A stretch of 64,000 nucleotides of DNA from Lacihabitans soyangensis (GCF_024343775.1 NZ_RJUF01000183.1:42386-106385), one strand, 5' to 3'; numbered from the stretch's first letter, positions 23,551 to 32,460 are shown. The notes: generated by a model from the sequence alone, not told the origin. Translations and numbers: made by a program.

Positions 23551-24108
23551 ATGAACAAATACTTAATAATACCAGGTTTTAAAGGGTCAGATGATATTCA
23601 TTGGCAGACCCTATGGCAAAATGGACCTTTACTCAATAGTGAGCGAATGGAATTTGAAGACCTTATCTCCGTAAAAAAAGGAGATTGGGTAAAACCACTT
23701 TTAAATAAATTGATAAATTCTGACGATAAATACACCATTGTTGCCCATAGCTTGGGATGCTTGGCATTTGTACACACCTATGCGAGGTATGTCATAAAAA
23801 ATGTAAACGCTGCTTTTTTGGTAGCACCGCCAGATGTAGAGCAGAATTCAAACGCTTTTTTTCTGAACGACTTTGCACCCATTCCGAAATTCGAATTTGA
23901 TATTCCAACATTCTTAATAGCTAGCACTTCAGATCCGTATTGTACATTAGGTAGGGCAGAAAAAATTGCGGATTATTGGGGCAGTACTTTTATAAATGTA
24001 GGAGATAAGGGCCACATAAACAGTGCCTCAAGGTTAGGCTCATGGCCCTATGGTTTAAAACTACTGCAGCAACTCGAAAGTGAAAATTCAATACTAATAC
24101 ATTCATAA
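23551..24108 (+). CDS. RBBP9/YdeN-family alpha/beta hydrolase
   Basis: A 185-residue cytosolic serine hydrolase. It has IIPGFKGSDDIHWQTLW at the N terminus, the nucleophile elbow AHSLGC (Ser near residue 67), an Asp in STSDPYC near 130, and the C-terminal catalytic His in GHINSASRLGSWPYG. These match the RBBP9/YdeN family, whose substrates are not known. First gene of an operon with the peroxiredoxin (13-nt gap), under a candidate Rrf2 operator. Confidence 0.88.
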   Translation: MNKYLIIPGFKGSDDIHWQTLWQNGPLLNSERMEFEDLISVKKGDWVKPLLNKLINSDDKYTIVAHSLGCLAFVHTYARYVIKNVNAAFLVAPPDVEQNSNAFFLNDFAPIPKFEFDIPTFLIASTSDPYCTLGRAEKIADYWGSTFINVGDKGHINSASRLGSWPYGLKLLQQLESENSILIHS

Positions 24109-24121
24109 AACAAATAATATC

Positions 24122-24757
24122 ATGGGACTTAGATTAGGAGATATCGCACCAGATTTTACGGCAGAAACAACAGAGGGAAATATCAATTTTCACCAATGGC
24201 TCGGTGATTCTTGGGGATTATTATTTAGTCATCCTGCCGATTTTACGCCTGTTTGTACTACAGAACTTGGCAAAACTGCCCTTTTGAAGGGTGAGTTTGA
24301 AAGGAAAAACGTTAAAGTAATAGCCGTTTCTGTGGATGACTTGAGTTCGCATAATAAGTGGATTCCTGACATTGAGGAGGTAAACAACGTCAAGTTTAAT
24401 TTCCCAATTATCGCAGATTCAGACCGTAAAGTAGCAGAATTATACGACATGATTCATCCAAATGCTTCTGAAAAGGCTACAGTTCGTTCTGTTTTTGTCA
24501 TTGGGCCTGACAAAAAAGTAAAGTTAACCCTAACTTATCCAGCATCTACTGGACGTAATTTCCAAGAAATCTTAAGGGTTATTGATTCATTGCAGCTTAC
24601 AGCCAACTACCAAGTAGCTACACCAGCTGACTGGAAAAATGGCGAAGATGTGATTATAGTACCAGCGGTGTCCAATGAAGCCGCAGTTGAGAAGTTTCCG
24701 AAAGGCTTTAAGTCTGTTAAGCCTTATTTGAGAGTTACGCCGCAACCCAATATTTAA
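24122..24757 (+). CDS. 1-Cys peroxiredoxin (Prx6 type)
   Basis: A 211-residue cytosolic thiol peroxidase. The catalytic motif HPADFTPVCTTELG places the peroxidatic Cys near residue 45. VSVDDLSSHNKWIPDI, FPIIADSDRKVAELYDM and RSVFVIGPDKKVK are typical of Prx6, as is the extended C-terminal domain (ATPADWKNGEDVIIVP). It reduces hydrogen peroxide and organic peroxides using small thiols, possibly bacillithiol here. It lies between the hydrolase and a degenerate paralogue. Confidence 0.94.
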   Translation: MGLRLGDIAPDFTAETTEGNINFHQWLGDSWGLLFSHPADFTPVCTTELGKTALLKGEFERKNVKVIAVSVDDLSSHNKWIPDIEEVNNVKFNFPIIADSDRKVAELYDMIHPNASEKATVRSVFVIGPDKKVKLTLTYPASTGRNFQEILRVIDSLQLTANYQVATPADWKNGEDVIIVPAVSNEAAVEKFPKGFKSVKPYLRVTPQPNI

Positions 24758-24771
24758 AAATAAAAGAATTT

Positions 24772-25398
24772 ATGGAAGATTTCGATAAGGCTTTTTGGGA
24801 CACTGAAATTAAAATTTCGAAACCAAATGTTAGGATTTTTCCAATTCCTTTAGGCTCGAAAATACCTGACTTTACATTTGAAAAATTTTGGAAATCGCAA
24901 AATACAATTCTCACGAAAGAGGGAAGTTTTCATAAATTTTGCAAATCTGGTGTAAAAGTTATAGGATTTTTGTCGCCTGAATGGAATAATTTTAATCAAA
25001 ACTATATCGAAAGACTTATTTTGTGTAACGAGGAGATTAGTGCTCTTGGAGGACAATTTAGTCTATTTGTAAACAGTGAAAGTGAGTTTATTGAAACTTT
25101 TTTACGAAATTCACCCATTAAATTCAATGTTTGTAAAGATAAAGAGTTTTCGGTTGCTCGGCGTTTTGGTGTATTTGATAATAATCATCAAGCTTGGGAA
25201 ACAATAACGGGAATATCTGAGGATGGGCCGTATCCTTCAATTTTTATTGTAAATACAGATAATGAAGTTATTTATTCTCATGTAGACATAAAATACAATA
25301 GTCCCTTCTCTTTTTTAGAAATAGCAGCAACAGTATATAATGAAAAACAAAAAAGATATTGGAAAGACGAAAACCTTATCTTTCATAACAGAGGCTAA
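24772..25398 (+). CDS. Peroxiredoxin-like protein lacking the peroxidatic cysteine
   Basis: A 208-residue protein with a thioredoxin/AhpC-like layout: GSKIPDFTFEKFW near residue 28, KVIGFLSPEWNNFNQNYIE near 63, PIKFNVCKDKEFSVARRFGVFD near 118, and SIFIVNTDNEVIYSHVD near 150. The position that normally reads hP.dFT.VCPTE is SPEWNNF, so the catalytic Cys and Thr are absent. It cannot be an ordinary peroxidase and may instead bind or regulate the neighbouring Prx. It starts 14 nt after the Prx gene. The family call is by pattern only. Confidence 0.6.
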   Translation: MEDFDKAFWDTEIKISKPNVRIFPIPLGSKIPDFTFEKFWKSQNTILTKEGSFHKFCKSGVKVIGFLSPEWNNFNQNYIERLILCNEEISALGGQFSLFVNSESEFIETFLRNSPIKFNVCKDKEFSVARRFGVFDNNHQAWETITGISEDGPYPSIFIVNTDNEVIYSHVDIKYNSPFSFLEIAATVYNEKQKRYWKDENLIFHNRG

Positions 25399-25454
25399 TT
25401 TCTCTTTATCTTTTAGAAAAAATAACTAATTTACAATTATTATAATTTAACAAA

Positions 25455-26327
25455 GTGCGTTTTATCTATTTCTTGGCTATATTTTGTTTAATAAACTCGA
25501 TTGGTTATTCCCAATCCTCAGATTATCTTAAGGAAATCAACGATTGGCACAAGCAACGTGAGGAAAATCTCAAAAAGGAAAATGGTTGGCTGAATCTTGC
25601 GGGTTTGTTTTGGCTAAATGATGGCAAAAATACTATTGGCTCAAATACCCAAAACGATCATTTGTTTCCTTCAGATAAATGTCCTGATTTTCTCGGAGAG
25701 ATTTTGTTACAAAATGGAGAAGTGGAATTTAAAGTACTCAACGGCCATGAAGTACTGCACGAAGGGGTGAAAATTGAAAAAATTAAACTATTTCCTGCGG
25801 ACAAACCCGTGTTACTGCAATATGGGTCTTTGAAATGGTTTATAATCAAAAGAGGTGAAAAGTATGCAATTCGATTGAGAGATTTGAAAAGCCCATTTTT
25901 AGAAGAATTTTCGCACATTGAACACTTTAAAATTGACCCAAATTGGAACATCAAGTCAAAATTTGTAAAAACCGAGAACAGAAAAATGGCAATTTTGGAT
26001 ATTACCGGTCAAAACAGTCAACAAGATTCACCTGGTAAATTGGTTTTCAAAATTGGCAAAAATGAGCACTCACTTGACGTTTTGGCAGAAGGAGATCAGT
26101 TTTTTGTCATTTTCGGAGACAAAACCAATAAAATAACCACGTATGGAGGTGGGCGGTATATATACACCAATCTTCCAGATAAGGACGGAAACGTTTGGTT
26201 GGATTTCAACAAAGCATATAATCCGCCTTGTGCTTTTACACCTTACGCCACTTGTCCATTGCCCCCGAAACAAAATTTACTTTCTGTAAAAATTGAGGCT
26301 GGCGAAAAAAACTACGGATTTCATTAA
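25455..26327 (+). CDS. DUF1684 exported protein, GTG start
   Basis: A 290-residue protein with a signal peptide (RFIYFLAIFCLINSIGYSQ after the initiator). DUF1684 hallmarks are WHKQREENLKKENGWLNLAGLFWL, shown here as its two halves' junction, TIGS, FPADKP, AIRLRDLKSP, GGRYIYTNLP, VWLDFNKAYNPPCAFTPYATCPLPP. The CAFTPYATCPLPPKQNLL signature is present with both cysteines. The start is GTG at 25455, because no ATG exists before the signal peptide. Function of the family is unknown. Confidence 0.85.
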   Translation: MRFIYFLAIFCLINSIGYSQSSDYLKEINDWHKQREENLKKENGWLNLAGLFWLNDGKNTIGSNTQNDHLFPSDKCPDFLGEILLQNGEVEFKVLNGHEVLHEGVKIEKIKLFPADKPVLLQYGSLKWFIIKRGEKYAIRLRDLKSPFLEEFSHIEHFKIDPNWNIKSKFVKTENRKMAILDITGQNSQQDSPGKLVFKIGKNEHSLDVLAEGDQFFVIFGDKTNKITTYGGGRYIYTNLPDKDGNVWLDFNKAYNPPCAFTPYATCPLPPKQNLLSVKIEAGEKNYGFH

Positions 26328-26354
26328 TAATTCAACCCTAACAAATATAAATTT

Positions 26355-27614
26355 ATGAACCCTAACAAAGAAAAAGCATTACTGACCGAAGACTGGACAG
26401 TGGTGGTTTTTGGTTTTCTTATTATTTTTTTGGCCTTGTTCGGCTTTAAAATTCCCTCTCCATCATTTGGTTGGGAAAGTAGCTCTGATTTAGTAGAAAA
26501 AGTACTGACTGCTGAAAATTTTGTTAAAATCGGCTCAGTATTTCTCTTGGTATTTTTTACAGCCATTTTAGCGTCTAAGGTACTCGGCAAAGGTTTTTCG
26601 GATACGGTACGAGGATTTCCAGTGGTATTTATACTAACGGTTCTTGCTCTTATTTTGGCAGGAAATAGTTTCCTTAAAAACTGGAATTTAGAGGCTGTTA
26701 TTTTTAGTTTAGCCATTGGATTGATTATCCGAAATTTCTTTGAAATTCCTCAATGGCTTAGCAAAGCTTTGAATACAGAATTGTATGTAAAAATCGGGCT
26801 AGTATTGCTCGGCACAAGTGTCATTTTTGGAGATATTCTTAAGGCAGGATCGCTCGGTTTGGTTCAGGCTCTGCTCGTTGTGGTTTCGGTTTGGTATTTC
26901 GCTTTTTGGATTTCCAAGAAATTGGGAATAGACGAAGAAATGGCCATCATGATATCCAGTGCGGTTTCTATTTGTGGCGTTTCGGCGGCCATTGCCACTT
27001 CGGGTGCCATAAAAGGCGATTCAAAAAAACTTTCTTATGTCATTTCATTGGTCTTGATTACAGCCATTCCGATGATTATTTTCATGCCTTTTCTGGCCAA
27101 AATGATGGGACTTTCGGAAACCGTCACGGGAGCTTGGTTAGGAGGAACCATCGATACCACCGGTGCTGTGATAGCCTCTGGCACCATGATAGGAGAGGAG
27201 GCATTGAAAATCAGTACAATCGTAAAATTCTCTCAAAACGTTCTCCTTGGTTTGGCAGCATTTGCCATATCGGTTTATTGGACATATACCAACAACCAAT
27301 CTGAATCAGCCAAAGAAACGAAACCTACCCTTGGGATAATTTGGGAGCGTTTTCCAAAATTCGTTATCGGATTCATAGCGGCTTCTGTGTTGTTTTCGTT
27401 TTTTATTTCGCAAGAAAAAATCGATGCGGTAAAAGTAGGGCTAAAATCTTTACAAGGCTTATGGTTTGCATTGGCATTTACAAGCATTGGGCTTGAGACC
27501 AAGTTCTCCGATCTGTTTAACAATGAAGGCAAAAAGCCACTTTATGCCTTTTTGATAGCCCAATTGTTTAATATTTTCGTCACCTTGATTATCGCTTACT
27601 TTTTGTTTAAATAA
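26355..27614 (+). CDS. YeiH-family putative sulfate/sulfite exporter
   Basis: A 419-residue membrane protein with about 11-12 helices. The family regions are LAIGLIIRNF, YVKIGLVLLGTSVIFGDIL, the central SICGVSAAIATSGAIKGDSKKLSYV, GAWLGGTIDTTGAVIASG and IGLETKFSDLF. YeiH (Cons_hypoth698) proteins are linked to CysB/YeiE-type sulfur regulation and annotated as putative sulfate exporters; sulfite export has been proposed. It fits the sulfur theme of the region. It is 27 nt after the DUF1684 gene and 12 nt before the APC gene. Confidence 0.9.
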   Translation: MNPNKEKALLTEDWTVVVFGFLIIFLALFGFKIPSPSFGWESSSDLVEKVLTAENFVKIGSVFLLVFFTAILASKVLGKGFSDTVRGFPVVFILTVLALILAGNSFLKNWNLEAVIFSLAIGLIIRNFFEIPQWLSKALNTELYVKIGLVLLGTSVIFGDILKAGSLGLVQALLVVVSVWYFAFWISKKLGIDEEMAIMISSAVSICGVSAAIATSGAIKGDSKKLSYVISLVLITAIPMIIFMPFLAKMMGLSETVTGAWLGGTIDTTGAVIASGTMIGEEALKISTIVKFSQNVLLGLAAFAISVYWTYTNNQSESAKETKPTLGIIWERFPKFVIGFIAASVLFSFFISQEKIDAVKVGLKSLQGLWFALAFTSIGLETKFSDLFNNEGKKPLYAFLIAQLFNIFVTLIIAYFLFK

Positions 27615-27626
27615 AAAAGATTCTTG

Positions 27627-28912
27627 ATGACCAAACTCCACAAAATTGGCTGGAAAACGGCTCTGATGCTGGTGGTTTCTAACATGATTGGAACTGGAGT
27701 TTTCACAAGTCTAGGCTATCAACTAATGGATGTTCGGAATGTCTGGAGTATTGTCCTGCTTTGGGTTTTGGGCGGATTGTTGGCACTCATTGGTGCATTT
27801 ACCTTTGCTGAGTTAGGCACCTATTTCAAACAATCTGGCGGCGATTACCTTTTCATTTCTAAAGCTTTTCATCCATTTTGGGGATATTTGTCAGCCTGGA
27901 CTTCCTTGATTGTTGGTTTTTCCGCTCCTGTGGCCATTGCAGGCTTGGCCATGGAAGCCTATTTGTCGCCTTTCCAAATTCCAAATTTGAGAGCTTATGT
28001 GGTATTGTCTATCATCGTCATTTCTTTTTTTCATACCATTTCGTTGAAGCACAGTAGCATTTTTCAATCAGCTACCACGCTCTTTAAAGTTTTGTTTGTG
28101 GCCTTTTTGTTGGGTTTGGGCGTTTGGTATTCTCCCATAGCTTTTAATGCAATTGATACTAACCATTCTATATTTGATGATATTTCGAAAACAGGATTTG
28201 CGGTTTCTTTGCTTTATGTTACCTATGCCTACACAGGCTGGAACGCCGCGGCCTATATTGTGGGAGAAATCCGAAATCCCGAGAAAAACTTGCCTAAGGC
28301 ACTTATTTTGGGAACATTGGCTGTGATGATGGTTTACGTTTTGTTACAATTGGTATTTCTAAAATTTGCCACTTATGATCAGCTCAATGGTCAGGCTGAA
28401 GTGGCTATTTTGTCTGTCCAAAATATTCTAGGAAAAGAAAGCATTCCTTGGGTGAGTGCAGGAATAGGGCTGCAGTTGGTTGCTACTATGAGTTCCTATA
28501 TCTGGATTGGCCCCAGAGTAGTACATGCCATGGCTAACATTATAGTCTTTGGAGTTGGCTTCGGCCTCTCAATTCCCACGGAATTCCCGTTCGGGCCATT
28601 TGGTTGCAGTGCGGCATCATCTTGGTTTTACTTCTTTCCGGAACTTTGCAACAGGTACTACTTTATACCTCGTTTTTGTTGCAGTTGATGGGCACTTTGG
28701 CTGTGGCCAGTTTTTTTAAAATTAAAAGAAACGTAGATGGTTTCAAAAGTCCTTGGAGCCCCTATATTCAGTATTTTTATGTTGGTTTTAGCTGTTTGGT
28801 TTTACTTTTTATAATTTATGATAAACCGCTTGAAAGCCTTATTGGATTAGGAATTTTGGTGATTGGAGCCATTACTTACGTTTTTTCGAAAAAAGAATAT
28901 ACCGATGAATGA
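27627..28912 (+). pseudogene. APC-family amino-acid permease, split by a single-base frameshift
   Basis: The N-terminal frame (27627-28538) encodes about nine helices with the APC motifs MIGTGVFTSLGYQL, GALIGAFTFAEL-like LLALIGAFTFAELGTYF and YTGWNAAAYIVGEIRNPEKN. After GPRVVHAMAN the frame becomes nonsense and stops at 28686-28688. The correct continuation (YSLWSWL, GIPVRAIWLQCGIIL, LLQLMGTLAVASFFK) is in another frame from about 28540 to the stop at 28912. One extra base at 28538/28539 (giving AND-YSLW) would restore a protein of about 428 residues. It could be a real lesion or an assembly error. The last 8 nt overlap the DinB gene. Confidence 0.85.
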
Positions 28913-29399
28913 TTTAGAATATTGGCTGACGGGCCCGATTGAAGGAATTACTGACTTGTTGCAGCCGGTGGCTCATGCCTTACTGCAAGTACAGAAAGAA
29001 CTACATGAAGTTCTTGCAGACTTTGACCAAGAGAAGCTTTGGAAAAGACCTAATAATGTGGCTTCGGTGGGTTTCCATCTAAATCATTTGGTTGGAGTTT
29101 TAGACAGGCTATTTACCTATGCCGATGGCGGCAATTTGTCTGATGCACAAATGGCTTTTTTGAAAAATGAAGCTGTAGAAAACCATGAAATTGGAGTAGG
29201 AGATTTGCTACAAGCATTTGATTTACAGGTAGAAAAAGCTTTGAGCCAGTTGAAGAAAACAAATCCTGAAATATTAGCTGAAGTAAGATATGTAGGACGA
29301 AAAATGATTCCTTCAACAGTAGTTGGTTTGTTGTTTCACGCGGCAGAACACACAACTCGTCATTTTGGACAACTGATGGTCACGGTAAAACTTTTGTAA
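28905..29399 (+). CDS. DinB-family four-helix metalloprotein
   Basis: A 164-residue protein with the DinB/YfiT four-helix bundle and three conserved histidines for metal binding: one in GFHLNHLVGV near residue 50, and two in HAAEHTTRHFGQ near 145-153. Bacterial members include bacillithiol- and mycothiol-dependent S-transferases. A thiol-transferase role would suit the presence of bshB1, but this is inference. The start ATG at 28905 overlaps the end of the APC gene. Confidence 0.8.
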   Translation: MNDLEYWLTGPIEGITDLLQPVAHALLQVQKELHEVLADFDQEKLWKRPNNVASVGFHLNHLVGVLDRLFTYADGGNLSDAQMAFLKNEAVENHEIGVGDLLQAFDLQVEKALSQLKKTNPEILAEVRYVGRKMIPSTVVGLLFHAAEHTTRHFGQLMVTVKLL

Positions 29400-29453
29400 G
29401 GAGGTTAACGGTATTTTCTGGGGAAATAGAAAAAAAAATCATAATAACTGTGT

Positions 29454-29461
29454 TAATTTTG
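29454..29461 (+). promoter_or_regulatory. -7 element for the aldo/keto reductase-aminotransferase operon
   Basis: TAATTTTG matches TAnnTTTG and lies 20 nt before the ATG at 29482. No convincing -33 element was identified. Confidence 0.45.
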
Positions 29462-29481
29462 GCAAAATAATAATCTACGAA

Positions 29482-30348
29482 ATGAAAAAGATATATATAA
29501 GTGATAGCGGTCCAAAGGTTTCGGCTGCCATTTACAGTTTCTGGCGTTGGGAAAACGAAAAGAATCTTACGGACGAAATAGCACAAAGTGTGATAGAACA
29601 CTGCGTGAAACTTGGAATCAATACCTTTGACCTAGGCAACTACGAGACAAGTTCAAATTCTCAAAAAATATTTTTTAGCGAAATAAACAAATTGGGTCTC
29701 AAGCGTGAAGACGTGGTTCTTTTTGCCAAGTTTGGTCTTCAGAAAAAAGACGGTTTAGAATATTTTAATAATTCGAGAAGCTTTTTGCTAGAAAGTCTGG
29801 ATAAATTTTTGGCCGCTCAGAAGCTTGATTACATCGATATTTTCTTGCTTGAAGGCTTGGATTTTATCACGGATTTGGAGGAAATTGCGACGACACTTGA
29901 ATACATTGTGCATACTGGAAAGGCCAAACATATAGGTATTGCCAATTTGAACAACAGTCAACACAAGTTACTTTCTAAGTTTCTGTCTATTCCAATCGTG
30001 ACCAGTCACATCGAAATGAACCTCCTTAAGCCAGACGCAATTTTGGATGGACGCCTGGATTTTATTAAGGAAACTTACAGTAAGCCTTTGGTTTGGGCAC
30101 CATTAGCAGGTGGCGACATTCTGAGTGGTGGTTCAGAAAAAGCTATAAAAATCCGTAAAATACTGAATGAGATTGCCACAAAACAGAATGTCAACATAGA
30201 GCAGCTAGCCGTAGCGTGGTTGATTCAGCTGGGTGCCTTACCAATCATAGGCTCACTGAGCTTGGAAAGAATCCGTAATGCTGCCGAAGCCACTGAGGTG
30301 AAACTTTCGCACGAAGATTGGTACAAAGTTTTTTCGGTTGTAGCATAA
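29482..30348 (+). CDS. Aldo/keto reductase family oxidoreductase
   Basis: A 288-residue cytosolic TIM-barrel protein. It has INTFDLGNY near residue 50, FAKFGLQKKDG (the usual Lys region), LDYIDIFLLEGLD near 118, GIANLNNSQH, SHIEMNLL, and C-terminal LAVAWLIQLGALPIIGSLSLERI. The catalytic Tyr/His positions are altered (DLGNY and LLEG where DTA-Y and LHR-D are usual), as in the YdhF-like subgroup. NAD(P)H-dependent reduction of an aldehyde or ketone is expected; substrate unknown. Its stop abuts the next start with no gap. Confidence 0.85.
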   Translation: MKKIYISDSGPKVSAAIYSFWRWENEKNLTDEIAQSVIEHCVKLGINTFDLGNYETSSNSQKIFFSEINKLGLKREDVVLFAKFGLQKKDGLEYFNNSRSFLLESLDKFLAAQKLDYIDIFLLEGLDFITDLEEIATTLEYIVHTGKAKHIGIANLNNSQHKLLSKFLSIPIVTSHIEMNLLKPDAILDGRLDFIKETYSKPLVWAPLAGGDILSGGSEKAIKIRKILNEIATKQNVNIEQLAVAWLIQLGALPIIGSLSLERIRNAAEATEVKLSHEDWYKVFSVVA

Positions 30349-31488
30349 ATGTTCAAGTCCAAATTACCCAATTTAGGTACTACCATATTTACTACCATGT
30401 CAGCTCTGGCGGCTGAACATGGTGCTTTGAATCTCTCTCAGGGGTTCCCAAATTTTGCAGCTGATCCAGAGCTTTTGCGTTTATTGGGCGAATACAGTAC
30501 CCATGGTTTTAATCAATATGCACCTATGACTGGTGTTAGAGAGCTTCGTGAGCAGCTTTCGTTAAAAACTAAGAAACTTTATGGAGCACATTATGACTCT
30601 GAAACAGAAGTAACCATATCCTCGGGAGCTACAGAAGCTATTTTTGCTGCTATTGCCGCTACGGTTTCCGCTGGTGATGAGGTAATTGTATTTGAACCTG
30701 CCTATGATTCGTATCTGCCAGCCATAGACCTTTGTGGGGGAATACCCGTTTACATTACATTGCATTACCCGGATTTTCAGATAGATTGGGATTTGGTGAA
30801 GTCAAAAATTTCGCCAAAAACAAAGATGATTATTGTCAATACCCCGCATAACCCCACAGGAAGTGTTTTTTCTGAAAATGATATAAACGAATTGGCCAAA
30901 ATAGTAGCCGACAGGGATATTTATTTGGTGGGCGATGAAGTTTATGAGCATATCATTTTTGATGGATTGTCGCATCAATCGCTTTGTACAAATTCTGCAT
31001 TGAAGGAGAAAAGCTTCATTTGTGGATCCTTTGGGAAGACTTTTCACATCACAGGTTGGAAAATTGGCTATTGCTTTGCTCCGAAAGAATTGAGTGTGGA
31101 GTTTCGAAAAATTCATCAATATCTCACTTTTAGCACTTTTACTCCTGCACAATATGCTTTGGCTAAATACCTTGAAAACGAGAACAATTATCTTTCTATT
31201 CCAAGTTTTTACCAAAGAAAAAGAGATGTGTTTTTAGAGAGTATTGCAGGTTCACGTTTTGAGTTTATTCCAAGCAAAGGAAGTTTTTTCCAGAATGTTT
31301 CATATGCAAACATCACAGACGCAAATGATGCTGAATATGCCATTCAACTTACAAAAACGATTGGAGTGGCATCTATTCCGACCTCGGTGTTTTACCATCA
31401 AAAGCTTGACCAGAAAGTACTTAGATTTTGTTTCGCCAAAGACGATGAAACACTTCAGAAGGCAGGTGAAATTTTATCAAAGCTCTGA
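30349..31488 (+). CDS. PLP-dependent methionine/kynurenine-type aminotransferase (YbdL-like)
   Basis: A 379-residue class I aminotransferase. It contains LSQGFPNF near residue 34, NQYAPMTGVRELRE, SSGATEAIFAAI, VNTPHNPTGSVF, VGDEVYEHIIFDG (Asp binding the PLP ring N) and the PLP-lysine motif SFGKTFHITGWKIGY. The GFPNF start and the FxPxxGxxF-type C terminus match methionine aminotransferase YbdL, which transaminates methionine to 2-keto-4-methylthiobutyrate, as in the last step of methionine salvage. This fits the sulfur cluster. It starts directly after the stop of the AKR gene. Confidence 0.9.
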   Translation: MFKSKLPNLGTTIFTTMSALAAEHGALNLSQGFPNFAADPELLRLLGEYSTHGFNQYAPMTGVRELREQLSLKTKKLYGAHYDSETEVTISSGATEAIFAAIAATVSAGDEVIVFEPAYDSYLPAIDLCGGIPVYITLHYPDFQIDWDLVKSKISPKTKMIIVNTPHNPTGSVFSENDINELAKIVADRDIYLVGDEVYEHIIFDGLSHQSLCTNSALKEKSFICGSFGKTFHITGWKIGYCFAPKELSVEFRKIHQYLTFSTFTPAQYALAKYLENENNYLSIPSFYQRKRDVFLESIAGSRFEFIPSKGSFFQNVSYANITDANDAEYAIQLTKTIGVASIPTSVFYHQKLDQKVLRFCFAKDDETLQKAGEILSKL

Positions 31489-31506
31489 TTTTTTAAAATT
31501 TAATAA

Positions 31507-31546
31507 TCTACTAATTTGGTAGATTAATTAGATGTATCTATATTTG
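31507..31546 (+). promoter_or_regulatory. Promoter of the TauE/SafE gene with candidate Rrf2 box (site B)
   Basis: TCTAC-TAATTTG-GTAGA (31507-31523) is followed by TTAATTAG. TTTG at 31515-31518 serves as -33 and TATATTTG at 31539-31546 as -7, gap 20 nt. The geometry is identical to site A at 6434. Confidence 0.65.
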
Positions 31547-31569
31547 CGGACATTTTATCGAAAATCTTG

Positions 31570-32460
31570 ATGGCATCGGCAAAAAATTCCTCTTCCAAAG
31601 CATTAGTTTCCAACACGCACTGGTGGTACATTATCCCTGGTTTTCTGTTAATCGGACTCTTCTCGGTCATTTATTATAACTATTCCAGCCAGTTTTCGTT
31701 TTCTAAAATCGTCAACGGATTTACTTCAGAGTTTTTTGTATTTCTAATCATTGGAGTTTTTGCACAATTGGTTGATGGTACATTAGGTATGGGCTATGGA
31801 GCCACGTCTACCTCATTTCTACTTTCGTTTGGCGTTCCGCCAGCAATAAGCAGCACCGCCGTGCACGTTTCTGAAATGTTTACAACCGGAGCCTCTGCCA
31901 TTTCTCATCATAAATTTGGAAATATCAATCGCAAATTGGCCAAAATGCTTATAATCCCAGGTGTTATTGGTTCAATAATTGGAGCCTATTTATTATCAGA
32001 TGTGATTGATGGAAATGCAATAAAGCCCTACATAGCCATTTATATGATTATTTTGGCTATTGTAATTATAGTTAAGGCAGTTAGAAAAAAACGTCCGAAA
32101 AAACCTACCAAACAATTGGGTCTTTTGGCCATTTTCGGTGGATTTATGGACTCCGTTGGTGGCGGAGGTTGGGGGCCAATTGTAACCTCAACGCTCATTG
32201 GTCGCGGACGTGACCCTCGTTACACCATCGGATCGGTAAATGCTGCTGAGTTCGCCATTTCCTTTGCCAGTGGTATCACATTTCTTCTTTTTCAAGGTAT
32301 CCATGGCTGGCAGGTTATAGCTGGATTAATTCTCGGCGGCGTAATAGCCGCACCACTTGGAGCTTATTTCATAAACAAAATACCAAGAAAACCCGCCATG
32401 GTAGCAGTCGGTTTAATGATTATTTTCTTGAGTCTTAGAACTTTGGTGAAGTGGTTTTGA
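31570..32460 (+). CDS. TauE/SafE-family sulfite/sulfonate-linked permease
   Basis: A 296-residue membrane protein with eight or nine helices. The family motifs are LVDGTLGMGYGATSTSFLLSFG and its mirror FMDSVGGGGWGPIVTSTLIGRG, with SVNAAEFAISFASGI and GLILGGVIAAPLGAY. TauE/SafE proteins export sulfite, sulfoacetate or related anions. It carries a candidate Rrf2 operator at its own promoter. The ATG at 31570 is used; a TTG three bases upstream was not. It is convergent with the response-regulator gene, with stop codons directly adjacent. Confidence 0.92.
   Translation: MASAKNSSSKALVSNTHWWYIIPGFLLIGLFSVIYYNYSSQFSFSKIVNGFTSEFFVFLIIGVFAQLVDGTLGMGYGATSTSFLLSFGVPPAISSTAVHVSEMFTTGASAISHHKFGNINRKLAKMLIIPGVIGSIIGAYLLSDVIDGNAIKPYIAIYMIILAIVIIVKAVRKKRPKKPTKQLGLLAIFGGFMDSVGGGGWGPIVTSTLIGRGRDPRYTIGSVNAAEFAISFASGITFLLFQGIHGWQVIAGLILGGVIAAPLGAYFINKIPRKPAMVAVGLMIIFLSLRTLVKWF

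Noticed and set aside
26891..27304. 137-codon frame inside the YeiH gene
   Set aside because: Same-strand alternate frame, rich in His/Arg/Phe from membrane-helix codons read out of frame.
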